Positions 1 through 6,323 of a DNA stretch of 8,133 bases are shown piece by piece. Position 1 is the stretch's first letter; every line of letters starts with the position of its first letter. The position numbers and the translations under genes are program-made. This DNA is from an uncultured Clostridia bacterium (GTDB taxonomy: Bacteria > Bacillota > Clostridia > Christensenellales > UBA1242). The DNA lies in contig CANQWP010000031.1 in assembly GCA_947627585.1 (NCBI GenBank), forward strand, positions 1-8,133, read 5' to 3'. Under the pieces are notes generated by a model. It saw nothing but the letters and a program-made list of their open reading frames with translations. It was not told the origin of the DNA and did no database searches.

Positions 1-40
1 CCAGCCCAATCAGTCCAAAACTTAAAGTTTTTGAAAGCAT
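1..40 (-). CDS. 5' end of a gene, possibly YifB/ComM-type Mg-chelatase-like ATPase (partial)
   Basis: Only the first 13 codons are in the window, reading MLSKTLSFGLIGL, and the next codon begins with G. The ATG lies at 40..38. It is preceded by a strong Shine-Dalgarno GGAGGG (44-49) and a good sigma-A-like promoter (70-97), so a gene start here is well supported. From family knowledge, Bacillota YifB/ComM proteins (AAA+ ATPases with an N-terminal Lon-protease-like fold) often begin with a short M-L-x-K-x-x-S-x-x-L-x-G-L/I stretch followed by D-G. The partial next codon is compatible with Asp. Thirteen residues are too few to prove identity, and an unrelated protein with a hydrophobic N-terminus remains possible. 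Confidence is high for a gene start and modest for the family. Confidence 0.6.
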   Translation of the reverse strand, partial: MLSKTLSFGLIGL

Positions 41-43
41 TTG

Positions 44-49
44 CCCTCC
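44..49 (-). promoter_or_regulatory. Shine-Dalgarno site of the left-edge gene
   Basis: The minus strand reads GGAGGG three bases before the ATG at 40. It is one of the strongest ribosome binding sites in the window and fixes the start of the truncated gene. Confidence 0.75.
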
Positions 50-69
50 AAATCCAAAATTTCATTGCT

Positions 70-97
70 ATTATATCAAATTTCATTTTGATTTCAA
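70..97 (-). promoter_or_regulatory. Sigma-A-like promoter for the left-edge gene
   Basis: On the minus strand there is TTGAAA (97-92), a 16-base spacer and a consensus TATAAT (75-70). The expected start of transcription is near position 63, giving a leader of about 22 bases that holds the Shine-Dalgarno site. A 14-bp palindrome (86-99) covers the -35 element. Confidence 0.7.
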
Positions 98-171
98 AAC
101 AATTTTCACTTGCAAGCAAATGTTATCTTGTCGAATGAAGGTGCACTGCCTCTTTGTCAGCCCAAAACGAC

Positions 172-199
172 AAAAAAACAGAGGGCCCATCGTCCTCCG
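172..199 (-). terminator. Intrinsic terminator after the rny-membrane protein unit
   Basis: On the minus strand, CGGAGG (199-194) pairs with CCTCTG (184-179), with one G-U pair and a 9-base loop. Seven T residues (178-172) follow immediately. It lies about 10 bases beyond the stop codon of the 125-residue membrane protein, so it probably ends the rny transcript before the promoter of the left-edge gene. Confidence 0.7.
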
Positions 200-209
200 T
201 TTCAAAGAC

Positions 210-587
210 TTAATACAAAATCATTCCCATCAAAAACGCCGCCGCAATGGCAAAGCAAAAAGCAATGATTCCCCACTTGATGATTTTGTCTTTCAAGATT
301 GACTTGTTGAAGAGTTTCAAATATTCCTTCTCTGCGGCATCAAATTCTTTTTCAGCAATCTGCCCTTCGCCGATTTTTTTTGCACGAAAAAATTTGAATT
401 CTTCGGCGCGCTCTTCTTTATATTCGGTGAAATATAGATAAGTTTGCCAAACTCCCCAAAAAAGCGCAAGCAAAAGCAAGGACCCAAGCACAAAATACAC
501 AAATCCTTCCCAAACTTTGTTTAAAATCGCAAAGAGGGCCGTCAAGGCAATCAAGACGGCCGTCACGATATAAGGCACATTTTTCAT
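210..587 (-). CDS. Unrecognised small membrane protein, 125 residues, last gene of the rny unit
   Basis: I do not recognise a family. The protein has a short N-terminus and two hydrophobic segments (about residues 4-22 and 28-53). A charged, Glu/Lys-rich helical stretch follows (about 54-102, with repeated E-K-E/A-A-E patterns), and then a third hydrophobic segment (about 105-124) that ends at the C-terminus. A plausible topology puts the charged middle in the cytoplasm, though the sequence does not prove orientation. The ATG at 587 is preceded by only a weak ribosome binding sequence (GGGTG). It starts 34 bases after the stop of the 119-residue membrane protein and is followed by an intrinsic terminator, so it is probably co-transcribed with that gene and rny. 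The clean frame and context support a real gene. Function unknown. Confidence 0.75.
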   Translation of the reverse strand: MKNVPYIVTAVLIALTALFAILNKVWEGFVYFVLGSLLLLALFWGVWQTYLYFTEYKEERAEEFKFFRAKKIGEGQIAEKEFDAAEKEYLKLFNKSILKDKIIKWGIIAFCFAIAAAFLMGMILY

Positions 588-621
588 TTTTTCACCCGTG
601 CAAAATTGATGCTCAAAGATT

Positions 622-981
622 TTAAATCATTGCAAAGATGTAAATGACAACAATCACAACAGTTGCAACGATCCAGCCGACAAGCCACCAAATTGTGCGT
701 TTTGTCCAGCGGCCTTTTCTTGTGCGCATAGTCCAATAGAAGCCCAGCCAAATGCAAATGACATATGCCAAGCATTCGCCTATTGAAGCAAAAGCATTTG
801 CAACATCAGGCGTGTTGTTTTTGAATGCCAGCCTGAAAATCAATGCAATCGCAATGAAAACAATCGCAAAGTATGCCACACAGTCCAAAATCTTTGTGCT
901 GGACCAAGTGCGAACGGTTTTTTCCTTCTTTTGTTTTGTTTTCGTTTTTGATGTTTCGCTTTTCTTTGTTTCTTCTGCCAT
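622..981 (-). CDS. Unrecognised small membrane protein with Lys-rich N-terminus, 119 residues
   Basis: No family is recognised. The first 24 residues are hydrophilic and rich in Lys, Thr, Ser and Glu, which suggests a cytoplasmic tail. Three hydrophobic segments follow (about residues 31-53, 62-85 and 97-119). They are separated by a short loop and by a basic Arg/Lys-rich loop (86-95), which should face the cytoplasm by the positive-inside rule. The last segment runs to the C-terminus. The ATG at 981 has a good AGGAG ribosome binding site about 7 bases upstream. The gene begins 47 bases after the rny stop with no terminator visible between, so it is likely co-transcribed with rny. The next gene also encodes a three-segment membrane protein, but the two sequences do not look alike. 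Function unknown. Confidence 0.8.
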   Translation of the reverse strand: MAEETKKSETSKTKTKQKKEKTVRTWSSTKILDCVAYFAIVFIAIALIFRLAFKNNTPDVANAFASIGECLAYVICIWLGFYWTMRTRKGRWTKRTIWWLVGWIVATVVIVVIYIFAMI

Positions 982-1028
982 CTTTTTTCTCCTTTTATTC
1001 TTATGAATTTTCTTTCAAATCTGTGAGT

Positions 1029-2612
1029 TTATTTTGCCGTTTCGCTGTATCTGCTTTCGCGAATGACGTTGACTTTGATTTGTCCCGGATATTGCATCTC
1101 GTTTTCAATCTTTTGTGCAATTTCCTTTGCCATAAACATCGCTTCGCTGTCAGAAACTTCGGTCGGCTTGACAATAATTCTCACTTCTCTGCCCGCTTGA
1201 ACGGCATATGATTTGTCAACACCCTTGAAGCCGTTTGCAATTTCTTCAAGTTGTTGCAAGCGCTTGATATAGTTTTCAAAACTGTCACGTCTTGCGCCCG
1301 GCCTTGAACTTGAAATGGCGTCAGCGACCTGGACAATCACGGCCTCGATTGACTTGAACTCAACGTTGAAGTGATGCGCCTCAATGCAGTGCACAACAGC
1401 CTCGCTCTCGCCACATTTTCTTGCAAGTTCCACGCCGATTTGAACGTGCGTGCCCTCTTGCTCGTGGTCAAGCGCCTTGCCGATGTCGTGCAAAAGCCCG
1501 CCGCGCTTTGCCACTTTCACATTTGCGCCCATTTCACTTGCCAAAAGTCCAGCAATGATGGAAGTTTCAATGGAGTGTTTCAAGACGTTTTGACCATAAC
1601 TTGTGCGATATTTCAGCCTTCCAAGTGTTTTCAAAAGTTCCGGATTCAAGTTGAAGATTCCAACTTCGTTGCAGGCCTCATCAGCCGCTTGCTTGATGGT
1701 CTTGTCCACTTCGCGCTGCATTTTTTCGACAATTTCTTCAACGCGTGTTGGGTGAATTCTTCCGTCCGCAATAAGTTTTTCAAGACTCAGCCTTGCCACT
1801 TCACGCCTGATTGGATCAAAGCCCGAAATTGTGATGGTCTCTGGCGTGTCGTCAACAATAAGTTCAACCCCGGTTGCCGCCTCGATTGCACGAATGTTGC
1901 GTCCTTCACGGCCGATGATTCTTCCTTTCATTTCGTCATTTGGAAGAGACACCACCGACACGGTCATTTCGCTTGTGGTCTCGGTTGCGCATCGTTGGAG
2001 CGCCTGGCCAATGATCCAGCGCGCCTTGTTCTCGCCTTCTTCGCGCGCGTCGTCCTCGATTTTTTTCACAAGCACAGCCGCCTCTTTTTGTGCGTCATTG
2101 CGCATGTTTGCAATCAAGAGGTCTTTGGCTTCTTGCTTTGAAAGTTTGGAGGCTTTTTCAAGCTCTTCCACAATTTGCGCTTTCAAATCTTCTTGTTCTT
2201 GTTTGATTTTTTCAACGCCGGCACGCGCTTCTTGCAGCGACGCCTTTTCTTCATCAAGTTGTTCACTCTTTTTGTCAACGACTTGTTCTTTTTTCTCGAT
2301 ATATTCTTCGCGTTGACTGAGCCTTTCTTCAAGTTTTGTCACTTCGGCGCGGCGATCTTTCACTTCGCGCTCAACTTCATCTTTCATTTTTTGCGATTGT
2401 TCTTTGCTTTCAATAATCGCTTCTTTTTTGATTGTCTTTGCTTCTGCATACGCATCTTCAATGATTTTAATGGCATTAGATTTGTTTTTTTGCAGCTTTT
2501 TGCTGCTGTAAAGTTTGAAAATCAAAAATCCAAGCGCAAGTCCCGCAAAAAACAGGACAATGGCAATCACGGACACGATGGCAGGAGAGACATTCAGCAA
2601 CAAATTATTCAT
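1029..2612 (-). CDS. rny: Ribonuclease Y
   Basis: RNase Y is a membrane-anchored endoribonuclease that starts decay and processing of many mRNAs in Bacillota. The 527 residues are close to the usual length of about 520. In order there are an N-terminal transmembrane helix (about residues 9-33), a long Lys/Glu-rich coiled coil (about 40-190), a KH RNA-binding domain with GRIIGREG at 230-237, and an HD domain with the metal-binding pair H375-D376 in LLHDIGKALDHE. A conserved C-terminal region follows, containing ADAISSSRPGARRDSFENYI and QAGREVRIIVKP. The ATG at 2612 has an AGGAG site about 6 bases upstream. No convincing promoter is visible between the clpX terminator (2668-2712) and the start, so rny may be served by a weak promoter or by readthrough. 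Two small membrane-protein genes follow in the same direction. Confidence 0.97.
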   Translation of the reverse strand: MNNLLLNVSPAIVSVIAIVLFFAGLALGFLIFKLYSSKKLQKNKSNAIKIIEDAYAEAKTIKKEAIIESKEQSQKMKDEVEREVKDRRAEVTKLEERLSQREEYIEKKEQVVDKKSEQLDEEKASLQEARAGVEKIKQEQEDLKAQIVEELEKASKLSKQEAKDLLIANMRNDAQKEAAVLVKKIEDDAREEGENKARWIIGQALQRCATETTSEMTVSVVSLPNDEMKGRIIGREGRNIRAIEAATGVELIVDDTPETITISGFDPIRREVARLSLEKLIADGRIHPTRVEEIVEKMQREVDKTIKQAADEACNEVGIFNLNPELLKTLGRLKYRTSYGQNVLKHSIETSIIAGLLASEMGANVKVAKRGGLLHDIGKALDHEQEGTHVQIGVELARKCGESEAVVHCIEAHHFNVEFKSIEAVIVQVADAISSSRPGARRDSFENYIKRLQQLEEIANGFKGVDKSYAVQAGREVRIIVKPTEVSDSEAMFMAKEIAQKIENEMQYPGQIKVNVIRESRYSETAK

Positions 2613-2667
2613 CTTTCTCTCCTAAATTCGTTAATTTTCCTTTCTTTAAGGCTCGCCCAAATCGACG

Positions 2668-2712
2668 AAAAAAAAGGGCAAACTCTTAAACATAATAAGT
2701 TTACCCTTTTTT
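2668..2712 (-). terminator. Strong intrinsic terminator between clpX and rny
   Basis: On the minus strand, an A-run and GGG (2712-2704) followed by AAACT (2702-2698) pair with AGTTT (2684-2680), CCC (2678-2676) and the T-run, with a single internal mismatch (2703/2679). Eight T residues (2675-2668) follow. The A-run in the opposite arm means it could also act on the plus strand. It lies 56 bases past the clpX stop and should end the tig-clpP-clpX transcript. Confidence 0.85.
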
Positions 2713-2767
2713 CAAAAGATTGTCAAACAAATTTAAAATAATATTACAAGAAATTTATCCAAAACTT

Positions 2768-4144
2768 TCACACGGCTTTTTGCTCTTCGCCATTTTGTTC
2801 TTTCTCGGCGTTTTCGCTGGCCACTTCAGAGACATTTTCGGCGGAATTTTCTGCCTTTTCTTCAATTTGTTTTTTGATCAAAATGGGTGCAGCGCCGTTT
2901 TCAATAAAGTCGCGAGTGATGATGATTTTGTCATACACATTCGGGTCCGGAAGGTCAAACATCAGCTCAAGCATGCGCGTCTCCATGATTGTTCGAATTC
3001 CGCGCGCACCTGTTTTGAGGTCAATCGCTTTTTTGGCGATGTAAGAAATTGCATCGTCCTGAAATTCAAGTTCAAAGCCGTCAATTTTGAACATTTGCTT
3101 ATATTGTTTGATAAGCGAATTTTTCGGCTCGACCAAAATGCGTTGCAAAGCCACATCATCAAGATTGTCAAGCCCAGTCACAATTGGAAGACGCCCAACA
3201 AACTCCGGAATGAGTCCAAATTTGATGAGGTCGTCCGGCTGAACATCTTTGGAGTAGTCCACCTTGGCTTTTTCGTCAGCGTTTTTGATGTTTGCATTGA
3301 AGCCAATGGAAGAAGCGGAAAGACGCTTGTGAATGATGTCGTCAAGCCCAACAAATGCCCCGCCACAAATGAACAAGATGTTTGTCGTGTCAATTTGAAG
3401 CATCTCTTGATGCGGGTGTTTTCTTCCGCCTTGCGGTGGAACACTTGCGACCGTGCTTTCGATGATTTTCAAGAGTGCTTGTTGAACGCCCTCGCCGCCG
3501 ACATCACGCGTGAGTGAGCGATTTTCGCTCTTGCGCGCAAGCTTGTCAATTTCGTCGATATAGATGATTCCCCTTTGGGCTTTTTCAATGTCAAAATCGG
3601 CGTTTTGAATCAGTTTCAAAAGCACATTTTCCACGTCCTCACCAACATATCCCGCTTCGGTCAAAGTTGTGGCATCAGCACAAGCGAACGGAACGTCCAA
3701 AATGCGCGCAAGCGTCTTGACAAGAAGCGTCTTGCCTGACCCCGTTGGGCCGATCATCAAAACATTGCTTTTTTCAAGTTCCGTGACGTTTTTGTTGTCA
3801 GCCGCTTTGATGGCGCCGTCCTTGTTTTTCTTGGCGTTTTGAAGATTGTGATAGTTGAAATTTATGCGCTTATAATGATTGAAAACTGCCACAGAAAGCA
3901 CCTTTTTTGCCTGCTCTTGCCCGATGACATAGTCGTCCAGCGCCGCCTTGATTGCTTTTGGCGAAGGAAGAACAAGGTCTTTGAAAGTTTTTGTCTTTGT
4001 GGTCTCTTCTTTCAAAATGTCGGCACAGATTCTTATGCAGTCGTCACAAATAAACGCATCGCCATTTGGGCTGGCGATAAGTTTTTTTGCGGCTCTTTGC
4101 GGTCTTCCACAAAATGTGCAGCTGCACATTTCAATATCTTTCAT
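2768..4144 (-). CDS. clpX: ClpX, ATP-dependent unfoldase of the ClpXP protease
   Basis: ClpX is a hexameric AAA+ unfoldase that recognises tagged substrates and feeds them to ClpP. The N-terminal zinc-binding domain has Cys9-Cys12 and Cys33-Cys36. The AAA+ core shows Walker A GPTGSGKT (132-139), the pore loop GYVG (165-168), Walker B IIYIDE (193-198), the RKH loop (241-243), the IGF ClpP-docking loop (280-282), and a sensor-2 motif GARGIR. The protein is 458 residues, longer than the usual 410-430. The excess is a slightly expanded Lys/Asp-rich linker before Walker A (about 100-125) and a Glu-rich C-terminal tail of about 35 residues. The ATG at 4144 has GGAG at 4151-4154. The gene lies 59 bases after clpP, and most of that gap is a palindromic repeat. 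It ends in TGA. Confidence 0.97.
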   Translation of the reverse strand: MKDIEMCSCTFCGRPQRAAKKLIASPNGDAFICDDCIRICADILKEETTKTKTFKDLVLPSPKAIKAALDDYVIGQEQAKKVLSVAVFNHYKRINFNYHNLQNAKKNKDGAIKAADNKNVTELEKSNVLMIGPTGSGKTLLVKTLARILDVPFACADATTLTEAGYVGEDVENVLLKLIQNADFDIEKAQRGIIYIDEIDKLARKSENRSLTRDVGGEGVQQALLKIIESTVASVPPQGGRKHPHQEMLQIDTTNILFICGGAFVGLDDIIHKRLSASSIGFNANIKNADEKAKVDYSKDVQPDDLIKFGLIPEFVGRLPIVTGLDNLDDVALQRILVEPKNSLIKQYKQMFKIDGFELEFQDDAISYIAKKAIDLKTGARGIRTIMETRMLELMFDLPDPNVYDKIIITRDFIENGAAPILIKKQIEEKAENSAENVSEVASENAEKEQNGEEQKAV

Positions 4145-4159
4145 TTTTCACTCCACTTT

Positions 4160-4202
4160 CAACATTTTGTGCGTATTATGCAACATAATACACCAAATGT
4201 TG
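4160..4202 (-). repeat. Palindromic repeat, copy A, in the clpP-clpX gap
   Basis: This 43-bp imperfect palindrome begins one base past the clpP stop codon and ends five bases before the clpX Shine-Dalgarno site. On the minus strand the outer arms are CAACATTT and AAATGTTG. The inner arms are GTGTATTATG and CATAATACGCAC, around a TTG centre, with one wobble and two single-base bulges. The core closely matches copy B at 7506-7540. No T-run follows, so it does not look like an ordinary intrinsic terminator. In the transcript it would form a stable hairpin between the two coding regions. Confidence 0.75.
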
Positions 4203-4203
4203 A

Positions 4204-4806
4204 TTATTTTGTTTCTTTTTTCGTCTTTCTTGTGACAAAGATGTTGTCAATAAGGCCATATTTTTTTGCTTCTTCGGCAGTCATATAGTTGTCGCGGTCG
4301 GTGTCTCTTTCGATGATGTCCAGGCTTTTGCCGGTGTTTTCGCTCAAAATTTTGTTGAGCATTTGTTTTGTTTTCTGAATGTGCTTTGCTTGAATTTCAA
4401 TGTCGCTAGCCTGACCTTGCGCCCCGCCAAGAGGCTGATGAATCATGATTTCGCTGTTTGGCAAAGCAAAGCGCTTGCCTTTTGTTCCGCTTGAAAGCAA
4501 GAATGCTCCCATTGATGCTGCAAGGCCAATGCAAATTGTCGAAACGTCGCATTTGAGATAGTTCATCGTGTCATAGATGGCAATGCCCGCGCTCACTGAG
4601 CCGCCAGGACTGTTGATATAAAGATATATGTCCTTGTCAGGATTTTTGCCTTCAAGATAAATCAGTTGTGCAATGACAACATTGGCGGTCGCGTCGTTGA
4701 TTTCGCCCGTCAAAAACACAATTCTGTCTTCAAGCAGCCTGGAATATATGTCATATGACCTTTCGCTGCCACCTGTTTGGTCAATGACCATTGGAATAAG
4801 TGCCAT
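4204..4806 (-). CDS. clpP: ClpP, serine protease subunit of ClpXP
   Basis: ClpP is the barrel-shaped serine protease that degrades proteins unfolded by ClpX or other Clp ATPases. The 200-residue product has the full catalytic triad: Ser98 in GLAASMGA, His123 in MIHQP and Asp172 in DTDRDNYM. It also has the family signatures YINSPGGSVSAG (63-74) and the handle-helix region with Q-rich and K-rich segments (about 130-160). The frame stays open upstream to an ATG at 4878. I chose the ATG at 4806 because GGAGGGG lies at 4810-4816 and the family N-terminus (M-x-L-I-P-M-V) begins there. It follows tig by 78 bases and precedes clpX, so the protease and its unfoldase are made from one transcript. Confidence 0.97.
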   Translation of the reverse strand: MALIPMVIDQTGGSERSYDIYSRLLEDRIVFLTGEINDATANVVIAQLIYLEGKNPDKDIYLYINSPGGSVSAGIAIYDTMNYLKCDVSTICIGLAASMGAFLLSSGTKGKRFALPNSEIMIHQPLGGAQGQASDIEIQAKHIQKTKQMLNKILSENTGKSLDIIERDTDRDNYMTAEEAKKYGLIDNIFVTRKTKKETK

Positions 4807-4809
4807 GTT

Positions 4810-4816
4810 CCCCTCC
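4810..4816 (-). promoter_or_regulatory. Shine-Dalgarno site that fixes the clpP start
   Basis: GGAGGGG on the minus strand lies three bases before the ATG at 4806. It rules in this start over the in-frame ATG 72 bases upstream at 4878. Confidence 0.8.
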
Positions 4817-4884
4817 AAAAATTTTTTATCACAACAAATATACAAAGAAATTTGTCGAATTCCTTTTTGAGCAAGCAAACTTTT

Positions 4885-6141
4885 TTATTCTTCGTCAATG
4901 ACAACCATCTTGTTGTTGTCTTTCAAGAATTTGAGAAGTTTGTCAAGCGTGATTTCGTTTTCTTTTCGAATTTGCTCTTCGTGCTCGGTTATGCCTTCAA
5001 TCGCCTTTGCAAGTTCCTCTTCGCTTGGCTCAAGTTTTTCCTCTTCAATGATTTTGCGATAGATATATCTTGTTTTGATGTTTTTCAGCACGCGTTCACG
5101 CAAACTGTTCTCATAGTCCTCCAAAGTTGTTCCGCCGGACTGAGCGATGTATTGTTCCAGCGTCAAGCCATAGGCTTTGAGCATGTCGCGCATTCTTTGA
5201 ATGTCGCCCTGGACTTGATTTGCAATCATAATGTCTGGAATTTGAATTTCGGTGTTTGCAAGAAGGTGTTCGCGAAGGTTGAATTCATATTCTTGCTGTT
5301 GGTCGTTTGTCTTCATATCTTGAATATGAGCAGTTATGTGTTTTCTATACTCTTCAAGCGTTTCAAATTCTGTCGCATCGGCAATAAATTTGTCGTTAAG
5401 CTCTGGCAAGTGCATTTCGCGCACTTCTTTGATGTCCACTTTGAAAAGCGCTTTTTTGTCTTGAAATTCCTCTGCGCCATAATCTTTTGGGAATGTGACG
5501 TTGACGTCCACTTTTTCGCCTTTTTTGTGGCCGATGAGCTGATCCTCAAAATTGTCAATGAAAGTGTGAGAGCCAATTTCAAGAGAATAGTCTTTTCCTG
5601 TTCCGCCGGCAAATTCTTTGTTGTCCATAAAGCCCATGAAGTCAATCAAGGCCACGTCACCCTTTTTGATTGCGCGGTCAACAGCCTCAAACTTGGCGTT
5701 GTCCTCAAGAAGATGATGAATTTCGTGCTCAACATCGTGGTCGGTCACTTTTGCAGAATGAACTTTGATTGAGTTGCCCGTATATTTGCAAAGTTTAAAG
5801 TCCGGCACAATTTCAAACGAGATTGTCATTTTAAGGCCGTTTTCAGCAGTGTAGCTGTCAAAGCGAGTGGTCGGCATTGCAACAGGCTCAAGTTCCGGGT
5901 TTTGCTCCAAAACATCGTTCAAGGTTTTGTTGACAAAAAAGTCAACAGTGTCCTCAAAAAACACGCTGTCGCCATAGGTCTTTTCAATCACTTTTCTTGG
6001 CGCGTGCCCTTTGCGGAAGCCCACAACATTGAATCTTCCTTTGTTTTCTTCATAGACTTTCTGCACGCCTTCTTCCCATTCTTTTGCGTCGATCGTCATT
6101 TCAATTTCAACTTTTGTGTTTTCTTTTTTTAATGTAAACAT
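4885..6141 (-). CDS. tig: Trigger factor, ribosome-bound chaperone and prolyl isomerase
   Basis: Trigger factor binds near the ribosome exit tunnel and shields nascent chains; its middle domain is an FKBP-type peptidyl-prolyl isomerase. The 418-residue product has the N-terminal ribosome-binding domain with GFRKGHAP (41-48). The FKBP-like domain (about 145-235) includes KGDVALIDFMGFMD and FEDQLIGHKKGEKVDVNVTF. A long helical, Glu/Lys-rich C-terminal substrate-binding domain follows. The frame is open to an ATG at 6186, but the ATG at 6141 is preferred: AAGGAG lies at 6147-6152 and the typical MFTLKKENTKVEIEM N-terminus starts there. It is the first gene of a likely tig-clpP-clpX operon, an order common in Bacillota, served by the promoter at 6244-6272. 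Confidence 0.96.
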   Translation of the reverse strand: MFTLKKENTKVEIEMTIDAKEWEEGVQKVYEENKGRFNVVGFRKGHAPRKVIEKTYGDSVFFEDTVDFFVNKTLNDVLEQNPELEPVAMPTTRFDSYTAENGLKMTISFEIVPDFKLCKYTGNSIKVHSAKVTDHDVEHEIHHLLEDNAKFEAVDRAIKKGDVALIDFMGFMDNKEFAGGTGKDYSLEIGSHTFIDNFEDQLIGHKKGEKVDVNVTFPKDYGAEEFQDKKALFKVDIKEVREMHLPELNDKFIADATEFETLEEYRKHITAHIQDMKTNDQQQEYEFNLREHLLANTEIQIPDIMIANQVQGDIQRMRDMLKAYGLTLEQYIAQSGGTTLEDYENSLRERVLKNIKTRYIYRKIIEEEKLEPSEEELAKAIEGITEHEEQIRKENEITLDKLLKFLKDNNKMVVIDEE

Positions 6142-6160
6142 GTTTTCTCCTTTTGTTTGA

Positions 6161-6210
6161 TTGGCAATGCAAATTCTTGTTGCCAAAAGTTGTTGTTTTT
6201 TTGCTTGGCA
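6161..6210 (-). promoter_or_regulatory. tig leader with three TTGGCA-type half-sites that allow alternative hairpins
   Basis: In the tig mRNA, TGCCAA (6210-6205) can pair with TTGGCA (6186-6181). The same middle segment, as TTGGCAA (6186-6180), can instead pair with TTGCCAA (6167-6161). The two hairpins exclude each other, and the second ends about 9 bases before the AAGGAG site. As DNA, the same half-sites could bind a dimeric regulator. No known riboswitch class is recognised. Confidence 0.4.
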
Positions 6211-6217
6211 CAGGTTT

Positions 6218-6229
6218 TGCGCCGGCGCA
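6218..6229. repeat. 12-bp perfect GC-rich palindrome in the tig leader
   Basis: TGCGCCGGCGCA is a perfect palindrome in otherwise AT-rich sequence. It lies about 8 bases downstream of the predicted tig transcription start. It could be a protein-binding site. Confidence 0.5.
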
Positions 6230-6230
6230 T

Positions 6231-6249
6231 TAAAATCTTGTAGATTTTA
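6231..6249. promoter_or_regulatory. Inverted repeat over the tig -10 element, candidate operator
   Basis: TAAAATC and GATTTTA form perfect 7-bp arms around a 5-base centre (TTGTA). The repeat covers the -10 hexamer and the predicted start of transcription, a position where a bound protein would block initiation. It is not a CIRCE or CtsR site, the usual heat-shock operators. Confidence 0.45.
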
Positions 6250-6272
6250 GCATATCTCAAAAGAAAAATCAA
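6244..6272 (-). promoter_or_regulatory. Extended -10 sigma-A-like promoter for tig-clpP-clpX
   Basis: On the minus strand: TTGATT (6272-6267), a 17-base spacer ending in TGC, and TAAAAT (6249-6244). The TG one base before the -10 makes it an extended -10 promoter. Transcription should begin near 6237, giving a leader of about 95 bases. Confidence 0.75.
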
Positions 6273-6323
6273 GCGTATTTGTCAGTTTTTCAAGTTTTAT
6301 TTTGTCGAATAGAAGTTGTGTGG

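Noticed and set aside
150..177. Second hairpin TTTGTC/GACAAA beyond the 172-199 terminator
   Set aside because: Only six AT-rich pairs with a 10-base loop; likely chance.
2613..2667. Promoter for rny just after the clpX terminator
   Set aside because: TTGGGC is present on the minus strand but no acceptable -10 lies at 16-18 bases.
4807..4878. Upstream ATG (4878) as the clpP start
   Set aside because: The added residues do not fit the ClpP family and the GGAGGGG site lies directly before the ATG at 4806.
2720..5772. Long open frames on the plus strand opposite clpX and tig (for example 2720-3517 and 4777-5772)
   Set aside because: They mirror the codon structure of well-recognised genes on the other strand, have odd Phe-, Cys- and Asn-rich composition and no domain or proper start signal.
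6142..6186. Upstream ATG (6186) as the trigger factor start
   Set aside because: The ATG at 6141 has a good ribosome binding site and begins the typical family N-terminus; the extra 15 residues fall in a leader with inverted repeats.
4145..6300. CIRCE or CtsR heat-shock operators near tig, clpP or clpX
   Set aside because: I looked for the TTAGCACTC/GAGTGCTAA pair and for tandem GGTCAAA heptads and saw neither.
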